NCBI RefSeq assembly: GCF_000399685.1
Contig: NZ_KB976987.1
Location: 124,001 to 188,000, forward strand
DNA length: 64,000 nt
Source of the DNA: Acinetobacter pittii ANC 4050
GTDB lineage: Bacteria; Pseudomonadota; Gammaproteobacteria; Pseudomonadales; Moraxellaceae
Direction of reading: 5' to 3'
The number at the start of each line of letters is the position of its first letter. Position 1 is the first letter of the stretch. This document shows positions 27,455 to 37,678 of the stretch, in pieces. The notes under the pieces were generated by a model that was not told the origin of the DNA, did no database searches, and saw only the letters and a list, made by a program, of their open reading frames with translations. The position numbers and the translations under genes were made by a program.

Positions 27455-28267
27455 ATGTGGTGTTTTAAAAATGGGCAACCTGTTGAGACCATTCCTTTAT
27501 TGGATCGAGCATTTCATTATGGTGATGGGTGCTTTACCACAATTCGTGTTTTTCAAAACCAGATTGAGCTTAAAGAAAGACACTGGGAGCGTCTAAAACT
27601 TGCATGTCAAAGACTGTCTTTAACTGCAAATTTTGAACTCATAGAACAAAGCTTACAGCAATTACAAAAGCAAAATCTTGTGCTCAACGGCACTTTAAAA
27701 ATTGTGATTAGTCGTGGTGAAGGTGACCGTGGTTATAGTTTGCCAAATCATGAAGCAGATATTTATATCTGGTTTTATCCAAAAGCTTTAGAGCCATTTT
27801 TGCCAGACTCTATCCAGTGTGGTGTCTTAAATCAGGCTCTAGGTTTAACCATGCCGAGCTTGGTCGGACTCAAATCTTTAAACCGTCTTGAACAAGTATT
27901 GCTAAAAAAAGAAGCAGATCAACTCGGGTGGGCTGAAGCATTAGTGACTGATGTACAAGGTTATATTGTTGAAGGGATCAGCAGTAATTGTTTTATTCGT
28001 TTAAATGATAGATGGATTACTCCTGAACTTCGTTATAATGGCGTCCACGGTGTAATGCGGGCAGAAATTCTGGCGCGTATGCAGCACCATGGTATTGCCT
28101 GTGAAGTACGTGTGATTGAATTAGATGAAGTATCTGAAATACAAAGTCTATTCTTTTGTAATGCTTTAAACCCTATGCGAGTGGTCACTCATTTAGGCGA
28201 AAAAACGCTAGATACACAGGCATGCATAGATTTATTTCATATCCTTAACTTAAATCAGATTCATTAA
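27455..28267 (+). CDS. pabC: PabC, aminodeoxychorismate lyase
   Basis: Class IV PLP enzyme of 270 residues making 4-aminobenzoate from aminodeoxychorismate for folate. The N-terminal LLDRAFHYGDGCFTTIRVF is the family start. The PLP lysine lies in GLKSLNRLEQVL, and EGISSNCFI and the C-terminal FFCNALNPMRVV are typical. AAAGGGTG precedes the ATG. It is followed by mltG after one base and then tmk, the order known from many gammaproteobacteria. Confidence 0.93.
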   Translation: MWCFKNGQPVETIPLLDRAFHYGDGCFTTIRVFQNQIELKERHWERLKLACQRLSLTANFELIEQSLQQLQKQNLVLNGTLKIVISRGEGDRGYSLPNHEADIYIWFYPKALEPFLPDSIQCGVLNQALGLTMPSLVGLKSLNRLEQVLLKKEADQLGWAEALVTDVQGYIVEGISSNCFIRLNDRWITPELRYNGVHGVMRAEILARMQHHGIACEVRVIELDEVSEIQSLFFCNALNPMRVVTHLGEKTLDTQACIDLFHILNLNQIH

Positions 28268-28268
28268 T

Positions 28269-29339
28269 ATGCCGAAGCCACCTGTGAATGCGAAAGCAAA
28301 AAACGCCAAGAAAAATAACAAAAAACAAGCTCCAAAATTTTCTAAGCGATTGGTTCTAATTGGCCTTTTTATTGTTTTAATCTCTACTTTTGCCATTTTA
28401 TGGTCAAGCTTGTTTAAGGCTTATCCTGTTGAAGGAAAAAAACAGATGTTATCGATTACATCTGGAGAAACTTATTCTGGTTTTATTGATCGTTTGGCCA
28501 AAGAAGGCAAAATTAGCTTTCCTATCGTATTAAAGCTTTATCAAAAGTTTATGATTCATGACAGCATGAAAGCTGGCGTGTATGAAATTGAACAAGGGAT
28601 GAGTGTAAGACAAGTATTAGAGATGTTATCTGATGCTGATAATGCTCAGATGAACCGTGTTTTGGTCATTGAAGGTACAACTTTTAAGCAGCTTATTACT
28701 GCACTTAAAAATGATAAAAATGTAAAAAATACAATATTGGATTTACCTAACGATCAGCTTATGAAGGCGCTTGGGATTCCTTACGATCATCCAGAAGGCT
28801 TGTTCGCGCCGAATACTTATTTCTTTGCTAAAGGCGAGACTGACAAGAAAATTCTTACCGATTTATATCATCGTCAAATAAAAGCTCTAGATGCAGCTTG
28901 GGCAAAACGCGCGCCGAATTTACCTTATAAAGACAAATATGAAGCATTAATTATGGCTTCTATTGTTGAGAAAGAAACAAGTTTAGATAGTGAACTTACA
29001 CAAGTTTCTGGCGTTTTTGTCCGTCGTTTAAAACTCGGTATGCGTTTACAAACGGATCCTACTGTTATTTACGGTATGGGTAATAACTATAAAGGTAATA
29101 TTACCCGAGAAGACCTGCGTACCCCAACGCCATATAATACTTATACCATTAATGGTTTGCCTCCAACTCCAATTGCTTTACCAAGCCAAAAAGCGATTGA
29201 AGCAGCGTTACATCCAGATAACTCAAACAACATCTATTTTGTAGCGACTGGTAATGGTGGGCATAAATTTACGGCAAGTTTGCAAGCGCATAATCAAGCG
29301 GTGCAGGACTATTTATCCGTGTTGAGATCGAAGAAATAA
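28269..29339 (+). CDS. mltG: MltG, endolytic murein transglycosylase
   Basis: 356-residue YceG-like inner-membrane protein that cuts nascent glycan strands and sets chain length. It has a basic cytoplasmic N-terminus, one membrane helix (about 28-48), a LysM-like domain (VEGKKQMLSITSGETYSGF region), and the catalytic domain with IMASIVEKETS (Glu234/Glu236) and GMRLQTDPTVIYGMG. It begins one base after the pabC stop and is followed by tmk nine bases later. Confidence 0.95.
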   Translation: MPKPPVNAKAKNAKKNNKKQAPKFSKRLVLIGLFIVLISTFAILWSSLFKAYPVEGKKQMLSITSGETYSGFIDRLAKEGKISFPIVLKLYQKFMIHDSMKAGVYEIEQGMSVRQVLEMLSDADNAQMNRVLVIEGTTFKQLITALKNDKNVKNTILDLPNDQLMKALGIPYDHPEGLFAPNTYFFAKGETDKKILTDLYHRQIKALDAAWAKRAPNLPYKDKYEALIMASIVEKETSLDSELTQVSGVFVRRLKLGMRLQTDPTVIYGMGNNYKGNITREDLRTPTPYNTYTINGLPPTPIALPSQKAIEAALHPDNSNNIYFVATGNGGHKFTASLQAHNQAVQDYLSVLRSKK

Positions 29340-29348
29340 GGAAAAGAG

Positions 29349-29948
29349 ATGTTTATTAGCTTTGAAGGCACGGAAGGGGTAGGTAAAACCACACTCATTC
29401 GAAAAATTCATCAGTATTTTGAAGAACAAGGCAAACAAGTTGTTTTAACTCGAGAGCCGGGTGGGACGCCGCTAGCTGAACAAATTCGTTCAATGCTTTT
29501 AGCAGTGAATCATGATGAAAACATGAGTCATGATACTGAACTATTGCTTATTTATGCGGCACGTGCTCAACATTTACAGCAGGTTATTTTGCCGGCTCTA
29601 GACGCTAACAAAATTGTATTAAGTGATCGTTTTACTGATGCAAGTTTTGCTTATCAATGTTCTGGTCGTGGTTTAAGCCAAGATAAATTACAGCTTTTAA
29701 ATCAGAACTTTGTTTCGCGCATGCCTGAGGTGACTTTCTGGTTAGATGCACCGATTGAACTTGGTATGAACCGTGCCCGTGAGCGTGGAGCATTAGACCG
29801 TTTTGAACAAGAAAAGTTAAGCTTCTTTACTAAGGTTCGTGAAGGCTATGAAACCTTGTGGAAAGCTGAACCAGAACGCATTAAGCGAATAGATGCAACC
29901 CAAAGTCCTGATCAGGTGTTCGAACAGGCATTGCAATATTTAGGATAA
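29349..29948 (+). CDS. tmk: Tmk, thymidylate kinase
   Basis: 199-residue kinase converting dTMP to dTDP. The P-loop is FEGTEGVGKTTL (6-17). The TREPGGTPLAEQIR stretch binds the substrate, SDRFTDASFAYQ is the DR motif, and RARERGALDRFE is the LID region. AAGGAAAAGAG precedes the start. It is the last gene of pabC-mltG-tmk; holB, which often follows, is absent. Confidence 0.96.
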   Translation: MFISFEGTEGVGKTTLIRKIHQYFEEQGKQVVLTREPGGTPLAEQIRSMLLAVNHDENMSHDTELLLIYAARAQHLQQVILPALDANKIVLSDRFTDASFAYQCSGRGLSQDKLQLLNQNFVSRMPEVTFWLDAPIELGMNRARERGALDRFEQEKLSFFTKVREGYETLWKAEPERIKRIDATQSPDQVFEQALQYLG

Positions 29949-29961
29949 GCAATTGAATGAG

Positions 29962-29988
29962 CCACTCTTATAAAAATGGGAGTGGTTA
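29962..29988 (+). terminator. Weak hairpin after tmk
   Basis: CCACTC / GAGTGG stem with a 12-base loop 14 bases past the tmk stop. It is not followed by a real T-run, so it may not terminate. Confidence 0.3.
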
Positions 29989-30085
29989 AAAATGACGTTA
30001 ATTCTGATTTAAAACGTCATAGAAAAGATCTGTTATTTTCTTATGCTATCTTACATATGATTTTATAGATTGAAGAATAACAAGG

Positions 30086-30502
30086 ATGAAAAGTTCAAAA
30101 GAAGAAATCGTGGCATTTCTTGAAAAGGAATTTCCACCCAGTCTTGAACATTGCACGATTGAATCAGTCACCCCAAAAGCTGCAGTTGTTTACTATCATG
30201 TTGATCAAAGACACCAACGTCCCGGTGGCACCATATCTGGCCCAACCATGATGACTTTGGCAGATTTTGCTTTATATATTGCGATATTAGGTGAGATCGG
30301 CCTTGTTGGTTTAGCCGTAACCACTAACTTTAATATTAATTTTTTAAGAAAGCCCGCGGGCGATCAAGACTTACGTAGTGAGTGTAAACTCATGAAAGTA
30401 GGAAAGAGTTTAGTAGTGGGTGAGGTTTGGATTTATTCGGTCGGTTTGGATGAACCCGTTGCGCATGTGACCGCGACTTATTCAATCCCACCTAAATCAT
30501 AA
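30086..30502 (+). CDS. PaaI-type hotdog thioesterase
   Basis: 138-residue hotdog-fold protein. The family motif appears as RPGGTISGPTMMTLADFALY, with Ser-Gly-Pro in place of the common His-Gly-Gly and the catalytic-type Asp kept. TTNFNINFLRKPAG is the usual next strand. Likely an acyl-CoA thioesterase; the acyl group is unknown. AACAAGGATG places a ribosome site close to the start. It stands alone, with a strong bidirectional hairpin before nadB. Confidence 0.8.
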   Translation: MKSSKEEIVAFLEKEFPPSLEHCTIESVTPKAAVVYYHVDQRHQRPGGTISGPTMMTLADFALYIAILGEIGLVGLAVTTNFNINFLRKPAGDQDLRSECKLMKVGKSLVVGEVWIYSVGLDEPVAHVTATYSIPPKS

Positions 30503-30516
30503 AGATCAAAGCAAAT

Positions 30517-30545
30517 AAAAAGCACAGTCTGAACTGTGCTTTTTG
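30517..30545. terminator. Bidirectional terminator, thioesterase / nadB
   Basis: AAAAAGCACAGT, CTGA loop, ACTGTGCTTTTT: a 12-bp stem with A- and T-runs on either side, between convergent genes. Confidence 0.92.
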
Positions 30546-30557
30546 TAGAAGAACAAC

Positions 30558-32201
30558 TTAAATATCAGTATTAACTAAGGGCTGTTCTACTGCAAAATTT
30601 GGAGGAGTTAAAACCGTTTTACGAATCTCACTCGAAGTTTCCGGATAATCGAGTGTGTAATGCAGACCACGTGATTCTTTGCGTTGCATAGCACAGCGCA
30701 CAATCATTTCAGATACTAAAACAAGGTTACGCAGCTCGATCAGGTTTTTACTGACACGGTAATCTTGATAATATTCAGTGATTTCGCGCTTTAACATTTC
30801 AATACGGTGTAAAGCACGTTCTAAACGTTTCGTAGTCCTTACAATACCAACGTAGTTCCACATGGTCGAACGTAACTCATCCCAGTTTTGTAAAATCACC
30901 ACATCTTCATCTGGATTAGTTACTTGTGAGTCATCCCAAATGGGTACTTCCGGTAATTTGAAGTTTTCATCAAATTTATTTTCGATATCTTTTGCTGCAC
31001 TCATACCGTAAACGAAGCACTCAAGTAAAGAGTTACTTGCCATACGGTTTGCACCATGTAAGCCCGTATATGACGTTTCACCAATCGCATATAGACCTTC
31101 AATATCGGTTTGGCTATTTGAGTCAACCACCACACCGCCACAAGTGTAATGAGCTGCCGGCACCACTGGAATCATGTCTTTGGTAATGTCGATACCTAAC
31201 TCAAGCAATCTTGCATAAAGTGTAGGGAAGTGCTCTTTAATGAACTCAGGTGATTTATGGGTAATGTCTAACCAGACATGACGAATACCGAGACGCTTGA
31301 TTTCATGGTCAATGGTACGTGCCACAATATCGCGGGGAGCTAATTCTGCACGATCATCGAAACGTAGCATAAAACGTTCGCCATCCGGCAAGCGCAAGTA
31401 AGCGCCTTCACCACGCATAGCTTCAGTAATTAAAAAAGAGCGGGCTTGAGGATGGTAGAGACAAGTTGGATGGAACTGATTAAATTCCATATTCGCTACA
31501 CGACAACCTGCACGGTAAGCCATCGCAATACCGTCACCTGTAGCAATATCTGGATTAGATGTGTACAGGTAAGCTTTCATTGCACCGCCGCAAGCCAGTG
31601 CGGTAAATGGGGCAAGGAAAGTATGAACCTTTTCAGTGTTTTCATCTAATGCATATAAACCAATAGCACGATTCGCTTGGTCGGTATGGCCTAATTTATG
31701 TGAAGTGATTAAATCAATCGCAATATAGTTTTCAAAAATAGTAATATTTTTACGTTCTTTGGCACGTTCAACCAAAGTGGTTGAAATAGCTTTACCTGTT
31801 GCATCCGCAGAATGGATAATGCGGCGCTGAGAGTGACCACCTTCGCGAGTTAAGTGAAGCTGCTCATCCTCATCTAGAGTAAATTGCACGCCTTGTTTTA
31901 AAAGAAAATCAACAGAAGGGCGGCCGCCTTCTACGGTATGTTGCACTGCATCCATTTCACATAAATGAGCGCCTGCAATCATAGTGTCATTAATGTGCTG
32001 TTGAATAGAGTCAGTCTCGTCAAGAACAGCAGCAACGCCACCTTGAGCATAGAAAGTACTTGCTTCGGTTAGAGCAGCTTTGGCTAAAACTGCAATATTA
32101 AAATGATTTGGTAACGATAAAGCCAGACTTAAACCAGCGCCGCCGCTGCCCACAATAATCACGTCAAAGTGGTGAATTGTCTGTAAATTAGGCATATCCA
32201 T
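30558..32201 (-). CDS. nadB: NadB, L-aspartate oxidase
   Basis: FAD enzyme making iminoaspartate for de novo NAD synthesis, about 547 residues. N-terminal dinucleotide motif [20 protein letters not shown]-contacting YAQGGVAAV, active-site [18 protein letters not shown] and HPTCLYHP, and the C-terminal helical domain are present. A start at the ATG at 32201 is used; the frame extends to a TTG at 32210 and there is another ATG at 32195. It diverges from mucD, and in Pseudomonas the same gene flanks algU. Confidence 0.95.
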   Translation of the reverse strand: MDMPNLQTIHHFDVIIVGSGGAGLSLALSLPNHFNIAVLAKAALTEASTFYAQGGVAAVLDETDSIQQHINDTMIAGAHLCEMDAVQHTVEGGRPSVDFLLKQGVQFTLDEDEQLHLTREGGHSQRRIIHSADATGKAISTTLVERAKERKNITIFENYIAIDLITSHKLGHTDQANRAIGLYALDENTEKVHTFLAPFTALACGGAMKAYLYTSNPDIATGDGIAMAYRAGCRVANMEFNQFHPTCLYHPQARSFLITEAMRGEGAYLRLPDGERFMLRFDDRAELAPRDIVARTIDHEIKRLGIRHVWLDITHKSPEFIKEHFPTLYARLLELGIDITKDMIPVVPAAHYTCGGVVVDSNSQTDIEGLYAIGETSYTGLHGANRMASNSLLECFVYGMSAAKDIENKFDENFKLPEVPIWDDSQVTNPDEDVVILQNWDELRSTMWNYVGIVRTTKRLERALHRIEMLKREITEYYQDYRVSKNLIELRNLVLVSEMIVRCAMQRKESRGLHYTLDYPETSSEIRKTVLTPPNFAVEQPLVNTDI

Positions 32202-32431
32202 TCGCTTCAATTTAAAACGTCCGCTAATGACACCCCTTTTTACCTAAAAAGGCAAGAGCCTAAGCGCTCTAACTCAGAGAAAAATTGCAATTGGCTTAAA
32301 AAGTTGCAATGCGTAAAATAATCCTTGTGATGATGTATTACAAATAAACATATTGTTACGCACAATCCCAAAGCGTTGTGATACAACAGTTTTATTCTTA
32401 TTCTCGTAGACCAATTGTGGGTGAGCACCGA

Positions 32432-33808
32432 ATGAAATCTCGCTATTTACAACAAGGAATGTATGCAGCGGTATTTACAGTTGCTGCTGTTCAAGCAAAT
32501 GCTGCTGTTGATTTTTCAAATCTTGTTGAACAAGTTAGTCCGGCAGTCGTAAGTGTGAACGTCGTAAAAAAAATGACTCAGGATGAACTTTTGCAGCAGC
32601 AAGTTCCTGAAATTTTAAAACGTTTCTTTGGCAATCAGGTCATCATTCCGCAGCAACAAGGTCCACAAGAAAAGACAGCTTATGGAAGTGCATTCTTTAT
32701 TAGTAAAGATGGTTACCTACTTACTAACCACCATGTGATTGAAAATGCCTCACGCATTAGTATTACTTTAAATGACCGACGTGAAATTGATGCTACCGTG
32801 GTGGGTAGTGATGAGCGTACAGATGTTGCCTTGTTAAAGGTCAATGGAACTAACTATCCAGCTTTACGAGTAGGAAATGTTGATCGTTTACGTGTCGGAG
32901 AACCTGTTTTAGCTATTGGTTCGCCGTTTGGCTTTGACTACTCAGCTTCGGCAGGTATTGTTAGTGCAAAATCACGAAACATGAGCGGTGAAACTTCGGT
33001 GCCGTTTATTCAAACTGATGTAGCTTTAAACCCGGGTAACTCTGGTGGTCCATTATTTAATCAAAATGGTGAAGTGGTCGGGGTAAATTCTCGAATATTT
33101 AGTGGTACTGGCGGCTATATGGGCTTGTCTTTCTCTATTCCGATTGATGTAGCCATGGATGTTGCAGACCAGCTTAAAACAAAAGGTAAAGTAACACGCT
33201 CTTACCTTGGTGTAATGATGCAAGATATTGACCGAAACCTTGCCGATGCCTACAAATTACCAAAACCTGAAGGTGCTTTAATTACTCAAATTTCTCCGAA
33301 CTCACCTGCACAAAAAGCAGGGCTGAGAGCGGGTGACGTGATTTTAAAATTAAATGGTGCATCTGTACTTCGTACGAGTGATTTACTCTACGCATTAAAT
33401 AAAGTACAGCCAAACCAAACTGTTCAGTTTGAAGTATTACGTGATGATAAAACACGCAATATTTCAGCGACCTTAACAACTGCACCAGATGAAACGCCTG
33501 CCACTGGTACAAAAGGTGCTACATCTAAAGGGCCAGTTCTAGGCATGAGTATTCGTGATTTAGCTGAACCGGAAAAAAATGCGTTGAGCGTGAAAGGCGG
33601 TATTTATGTACAAGATGTTCGCCGTGGTGGTTTAGCATCACTGTCAAATATCATTCCGGGTGATGTGATTACTCAAGTCAATAATAACCAGATTTTAAAT
33701 AGTCAGGATTTTGCAAAAGTTGTTTCTAACTTGCCGAAAAATACAGTAGCACGTGTTGCTATTATTCGTCAGGGACAGCGTGCGATGCTTGGTTTGCGTA
33801 TTCAATAA
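32432..33808 (+). CDS. mucD: MucD/DegP-type periplasmic serine protease
   Basis: Do/HtrA protease of 458 residues. A signal peptide ends QANA|AVDF. The trypsin-like triad is His101 (LLTNHHVIE), Asp131 (RTDVALLK) and Ser204 (NPGNSGGPL). Two PDZ domains follow (SYLGVMMQDI... and LGMSIRDLAEPE...). It degrades misfolded envelope proteins. The ATG at 32432 is preferred because GGTGAG lies six bases upstream; a frame-opening ATG at 32378 would spoil the signal peptide. Position before lepA matches MucD of Pseudomonas. Confidence 0.93.
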   Translation: MKSRYLQQGMYAAVFTVAAVQANAAVDFSNLVEQVSPAVVSVNVVKKMTQDELLQQQVPEILKRFFGNQVIIPQQQGPQEKTAYGSAFFISKDGYLLTNHHVIENASRISITLNDRREIDATVVGSDERTDVALLKVNGTNYPALRVGNVDRLRVGEPVLAIGSPFGFDYSASAGIVSAKSRNMSGETSVPFIQTDVALNPGNSGGPLFNQNGEVVGVNSRIFSGTGGYMGLSFSIPIDVAMDVADQLKTKGKVTRSYLGVMMQDIDRNLADAYKLPKPEGALITQISPNSPAQKAGLRAGDVILKLNGASVLRTSDLLYALNKVQPNQTVQFEVLRDDKTRNISATLTTAPDETPATGTKGATSKGPVLGMSIRDLAEPEKNALSVKGGIYVQDVRRGGLASLSNIIPGDVITQVNNNQILNSQDFAKVVSNLPKNTVARVAIIRQGQRAMLGLRIQ

Positions 33809-33826
33809 TCTTCAACCAGATTACTA

Positions 33827-33853
33827 AGCCACCCTAAAATGGGTGGTTTTTGT
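33827..33853 (+). terminator. Terminator after mucD
   Basis: CCACCC, six-base loop, GGGTGG followed by TTTTTGTT, about 20 bases past the stop. Confidence 0.88.
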
Positions 33854-33930
33854 TATTTAACTTGAGCGTTTAGCGATATCTACCTACACTTAATTTCAGT
33901 TTTAAGGTTAATAAGTAAGAGTGTTCATTT

Positions 33931-34383
33931 GTGAGTAGTATTTTTGATTTACATATTGAGGTGCAGCCACATCACATTGATGCGTTAGGACACGTAAATA
34001 ACGTAATGTATGTTCAATGGATGCAAGATGTAGCTGCTGCCCATGTTGAAACTTTGGGAGTAGGGGTAACTAAATATCTTGAGTTAAAACATGCCATGGT
34101 CGCGGTTGAGCATCATGTGCAATATCGTAAAGCTGCATTTGAAGGCGAAAAAATTGTATTACGCACATGGTTAGATGACATTAACGCACTTTATTCGTTC
34201 CGCCAGTATGTGTTTTTCCGCCCATCAGATCAGGCCGTATTATTCGTTGGAAATACCAAATGGGCATGTATTGAAATTGCTTCAGGTCGTCCTAAACGAA
34301 TGTCGCCAACTTTTACTCATGCATATACGCCGCTTGATTCAAGCATAAATCCTTATGATTTTACCGTTTCATATGCTCAATAG
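33931..34383 (+). CDS. 4HBT hotdog acyl-CoA thioesterase
   Basis: 150-residue protein of the 4-hydroxybenzoyl-CoA thioesterase type. The motif is HIDALGHVNNVMYVQWMQDVA, with the catalytic-type Asp followed by the HVNN loop, then RKAAFEGEKIVLRTWL. A GTG start at 33931 is used; no ATG gives the family N-terminus. TAAGAG precedes it. It lies between mucD and lepA. The acyl-CoA substrate is unknown. Confidence 0.8.
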   Translation: MSSIFDLHIEVQPHHIDALGHVNNVMYVQWMQDVAAAHVETLGVGVTKYLELKHAMVAVEHHVQYRKAAFEGEKIVLRTWLDDINALYSFRQYVFFRPSDQAVLFVGNTKWACIEIASGRPKRMSPTFTHAYTPLDSSINPYDFTVSYAQ

Positions 34384-34471
34384 TTGGACGTAATACACTT
34401 CCTTTGACTGTCCTTTTTTAAAACATAAGTACAAAGCTCATGATTATTTTGGATACTTTAAAATATGCATC

Positions 34472-34480
34472 TGTTATAAT
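34472..34480 (+). promoter_or_regulatory. Extended -10 promoter ahead of lepA
   Basis: TGTTATAAT is a TG-extended -10 element with a perfect TATAAT, 78 bp ahead of the lepA ATG. No good -35 is present, as expected for an extended -10 promoter. Confidence 0.5.
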
Positions 34481-34558
34481 CTCACGCAATTTATTTAACC
34501 GCTTTGGCTGTGTATTAAAACAAGCTACATAGCACTCTATATTTTCTCAAGGTAACCC

Positions 34559-36376
34559 ATGGCGCAAGCTAAAAAATCCGTCGATATCAAAAATATACGA
34601 AATTTCTCGATTATTGCCCACATTGACCATGGTAAGTCTACATTGGCTGACCGTTTTATTCAGATGTGTGGTGGTCTACAAGATCGTGAAATGCAAGCTC
34701 AAGTCTTAGACTCAATGGAGCTTGAGCGTGAACGTGGGATTACCATTAAAGCCGCTTCCGTCACGCTGTATTACACCCATCCAAATGGTCAGGAATATCA
34801 ACTAAACTTTATTGATACACCTGGGCACGTTGACTTTTCTTATGAAGTTTCTCGTTCATTAGCTGCATGTGAAGGTGCGCTATTAGTTGTAGATGCTGCA
34901 CAAGGTGTTGAAGCGCAATCAGTTGCAAACTGCTATACAGCAATTGAACAAGGTCTCGAAGTTCTTCCTATTCTAAATAAAATTGATTTACCACAGGCTG
35001 AACCTGAGCGCGTAATTCATGAAATTGAAGAAATTATCGGGATTGAAGCGACAGATGCACCAACTTGTTCAGCAAAAACTGGTTTAGGTGTTGAAGGCGT
35101 ACTCGAGCGTTTGGTTGATGTTATTCCAGCACCAGAAGGTGATCGTGAAGCACCATTACAAGCATTAATTATCGACTCATGGTTTGATAACTACTTAGGG
35201 GTAGTTTCTCTTGTTCGTATTAAACAAGGTCGTATCCGTAAGGGCGACAAAATGTTGGTTAAATCGACAGGGCAAACTCATCCAGTAACTTCTGTAGGTG
35301 TGTTTAATCCTAAGCATACTGAAACAGATATCCTTGAAGCTGGTGAAGTAGGTTTTGTTATCGCGGGTATTAAAGATATTTTTGGTGCGCCAGTAGGTGA
35401 CACCATTACACTTGCGTCTACACCGGAAGTCACAACATTACCTGGTTTCAAAAAGGTTAAACCACAGGTATATGCTGGTCTTTTCCCGATTGATGCGAGT
35501 GACTTCGAACCATTCCGCGAAGCATTACAAAAATTACAGATCAATGACTCGGCTTTATTCTTTGAACCAGAAAGTTCAGATGCTTTAGGCTTTGGTTTCC
35601 GTTGTGGCTTCTTAGGTATGCTACATATGGAAATTGTACAAGAGCGTTTAGAACGTGAGTATGATCTTGATCTCATCAGTTCTGCACCTACTGTAATTTA
35701 TGAAGCATTAACCAAGAAAGGCGAAACGATTTACATCGATAGTCCATCAAAAATGCCAGATGGATCGACTGTAGAAGATTTACGTGAACCAATAGCGGAG
35801 TGTCATATACTTGTTCCTCAAGAATATTTAGGGAACGTAATGACGCTATGTATCGAACGTCGTGGTGTACAAAAAGATATGAAATTCTTGGGTAACCAAG
35901 TTTCTATTACTTTTGAAATCCCGATGGCTGAAGTCGTTATGGACTTCTTTGACAGATTGAAGTCATGCTCTCGTGGCTTTGCATCGCTAGACTATAACTT
36001 TGTACGTTTTGAAAGTTCAGCTTTAGTTAAGGTTGATGTGTTAATTAATAGCGAAAAGGTTGATGCCTTGGCTATGATTTGCCACCGTAATGATGCACGC
36101 CATCGTGGTATTGCATTGGTTGAGAAAATGAAAGATTTAATTCCTCGCCAAATGTTCGATGTTGCTATTCAGGCAGCAATCGGTGCGCAAATTATTGCCC
36201 GTTCTACCGTAAAAGCGATGCGTAAAAACGTATTGGCAAAATGTTATGGTGGTGACGTTTCGCGTAAGAAAAAACTACTTTCTAAACAAAAAGAAGGTAA
36301 GAAACGTATGAAACAAGTGGGAAGTGTTGAAATTCCACAAGAAGCGTTCTTGGCTGTATTGAAAGTAGAAAGATAA
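34559..36376 (+). CDS. lepA: LepA (EF4), ribosomal elongation factor 4
   Basis: Translational GTPase of 605 residues that acts on the ribosome under stress and during initiation. G1 is [11 protein letters not shown]2 region RGITIK, G3 DTPGHVDF, G4 NKIDL, G5 CSAKTG. The LepA-specific C-terminal domain ends [26 protein letters not shown] lies before the ATG. It opens the lepA-lepB-rnc-era-recO-pdxJ string. Confidence 0.97.
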   Translation: MAQAKKSVDIKNIRNFSIIAHIDHGKSTLADRFIQMCGGLQDREMQAQVLDSMELERERGITIKAASVTLYYTHPNGQEYQLNFIDTPGHVDFSYEVSRSLAACEGALLVVDAAQGVEAQSVANCYTAIEQGLEVLPILNKIDLPQAEPERVIHEIEEIIGIEATDAPTCSAKTGLGVEGVLERLVDVIPAPEGDREAPLQALIIDSWFDNYLGVVSLVRIKQGRIRKGDKMLVKSTGQTHPVTSVGVFNPKHTETDILEAGEVGFVIAGIKDIFGAPVGDTITLASTPEVTTLPGFKKVKPQVYAGLFPIDASDFEPFREALQKLQINDSALFFEPESSDALGFGFRCGFLGMLHMEIVQERLEREYDLDLISSAPTVIYEALTKKGETIYIDSPSKMPDGSTVEDLREPIAECHILVPQEYLGNVMTLCIERRGVQKDMKFLGNQVSITFEIPMAEVVMDFFDRLKSCSRGFASLDYNFVRFESSALVKVDVLINSEKVDALAMICHRNDARHRGIALVEKMKDLIPRQMFDVAIQAAIGAQIIARSTVKAMRKNVLAKCYGGDVSRKKKLLSKQKEGKKRMKQVGSVEIPQEAFLAVLKVER

Positions 36377-36451
36377 GAAATGAGGGTGGGGGAAAGGAGT
36401 TATTTCTTTTCCCCACTGTAATACAAGCAGCGAGGCTGCGAGTGAGGTCAT

Positions 36452-37279
36452 GTGGATTTTGATTTTAATTTAATTCTTGTTCCAGTTACGCTGATTCTAT
36501 TTGCAGTGTGGTTGTTAGATAAACTTGTATTAAAACAGCGTGCAAATAAAGGGCGCGGGAACGAAAATTTTGTCATTACATGGGCCTATGACTTTTGGCC
36601 GGTTTTAGCTGTAGTCCTTGTACTTCGTTCATTTCTTTATGAACCATTTAATATTCCGTCGGATTCTATGGTGCCAACTCTAGAAACTGGTGATTTTATT
36701 CTCGTTAATAAATTTGATTATGGTGTGCGTTTACCTATTGTTAATAAGAAAATTATTGATGTTGGTGAACCAAAGCGTGGTGATGTAATTGTATTCCGTT
36801 ATCCACCTCAACCAACAATTAGCTATATTAAACGTGTAATTGGTTTACCTGGTGATCATATTGTTTACGACCATGGGCAATTGATTATTAATGGGCAAAA
36901 AGTACCGAAAGTATTAACACAGTTCAGTCGTGAAAAAGATGTAATGGATACGCCAACGTCTATTTATCATAAAGAGACGATTGGTGAGCATACCTTTACA
37001 ATGCGTGAGCTTGAAGGCGTAAATGTGGCGCGTCAAGCACCGTTTATCAACTATGTTGAAAATGGTAAATATGCAAACCAAGACGGTTTATATTGGGAAG
37101 TGACTGTTCCAAAAGGACATTACTTTGCGATGGGGGATAACCGCGATCAAAGTGCAGACAGTCGTTTCTGGGGCTTTGTTCCTGAAGAAAACTTAACAGG
37201 ACGAGCATTCTATGTGTGGATGCATAAAGAACCGGGCTTACACCTTCCTAACTTTGGCCGAAATGGAAAAATAGATTAA
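36452..37279 (+). CDS. lepB: LepB, signal peptidase I
   Basis: 275-residue inner-membrane enzyme that removes Sec/Tat signal peptides. There are two N-terminal membrane helices (about 5-24 and 46-62). The catalytic dyad is Ser72 in NIPSDSMVPT and Lys127 in YIKRVIGLPGDH; MGDNRDQSADSRFWGFV is the final conserved box. The start is GTG at 36452, because the overlapping ATG two bases earlier opens a frame of only seven codons. GAGG lies just upstream. Confidence 0.95.
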   Translation: MDFDFNLILVPVTLILFAVWLLDKLVLKQRANKGRGNENFVITWAYDFWPVLAVVLVLRSFLYEPFNIPSDSMVPTLETGDFILVNKFDYGVRLPIVNKKIIDVGEPKRGDVIVFRYPPQPTISYIKRVIGLPGDHIVYDHGQLIINGQKVPKVLTQFSREKDVMDTPTSIYHKETIGEHTFTMRELEGVNVARQAPFINYVENGKYANQDGLYWEVTVPKGHYFAMGDNRDQSADSRFWGFVPEENLTGRAFYVWMHKEPGLHLPNFGRNGKID

Positions 37280-37303
37280 AAACAACCATTAGGAAAAAAA
37301 GAA

Positions 37304-37678
37304 ATGCGTAAGGCACAACAGGGTACTTCGTATTTAGCAATTTTATTTGGGGTGGTTATATTTGCAGTTACAGTGAAAGCTGTACTTGCAGTTTGGCCAG
37401 CATATTGGGATGATCGGCTGATTAATAATCAGATAGAAGAGCTTTTACAAGAAAGCTCTTCTGAGATCACACCACAAAAGTTTGTAACACAAATGGATCA
37501 GCGACTCGAAATGAACAATGTTCGTGATCTCCAATTTAAAGAGATCGCTCAAGTGTTTAATCAGTCAGGTCTAACGGTCAAAAAGAAATATGAAGTAAGA
37601 AAACCTTTCTTATTTAATATTGATTTAGTTTTAACATTTGAGAAGAGTTTTGATAAAACATCAGTTCAAACTAAGTGA
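37304..37678 (+). CDS. DUF4845 membrane protein between lepB and rnc
   Basis: 124-residue protein with one N-terminal membrane helix (about residues 8-30, YLAILFGVVIFAVTVKAV) and a small extracytoplasmic domain, resembling DUF4845 proteins found at this place in Pseudomonas and relatives. The N-terminus has a type-IV-pilin-like look (short basic leader, then hydrophobic helix) but no certain prepilin cleavage site. Function unknown. Its last 29 bases overlap the proposed rnc start. Confidence 0.78.
   Translation: MRKAQQGTSYLAILFGVVIFAVTVKAVLAVWPAYWDDRLINNQIEELLQESSSEITPQKFVTQMDQRLEMNNVRDLQFKEIAQVFNQSGLTVKKKYEVRKPFLFNIDLVLTFEKSFDKTSVQTK

Noticed and set aside
32285..32310. Direct repeat TTGCAAT, 19 bases apart, upstream of mucD
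   Set aside because: Too short and AT-rich to separate from chance; noted only as a possible regulator site.
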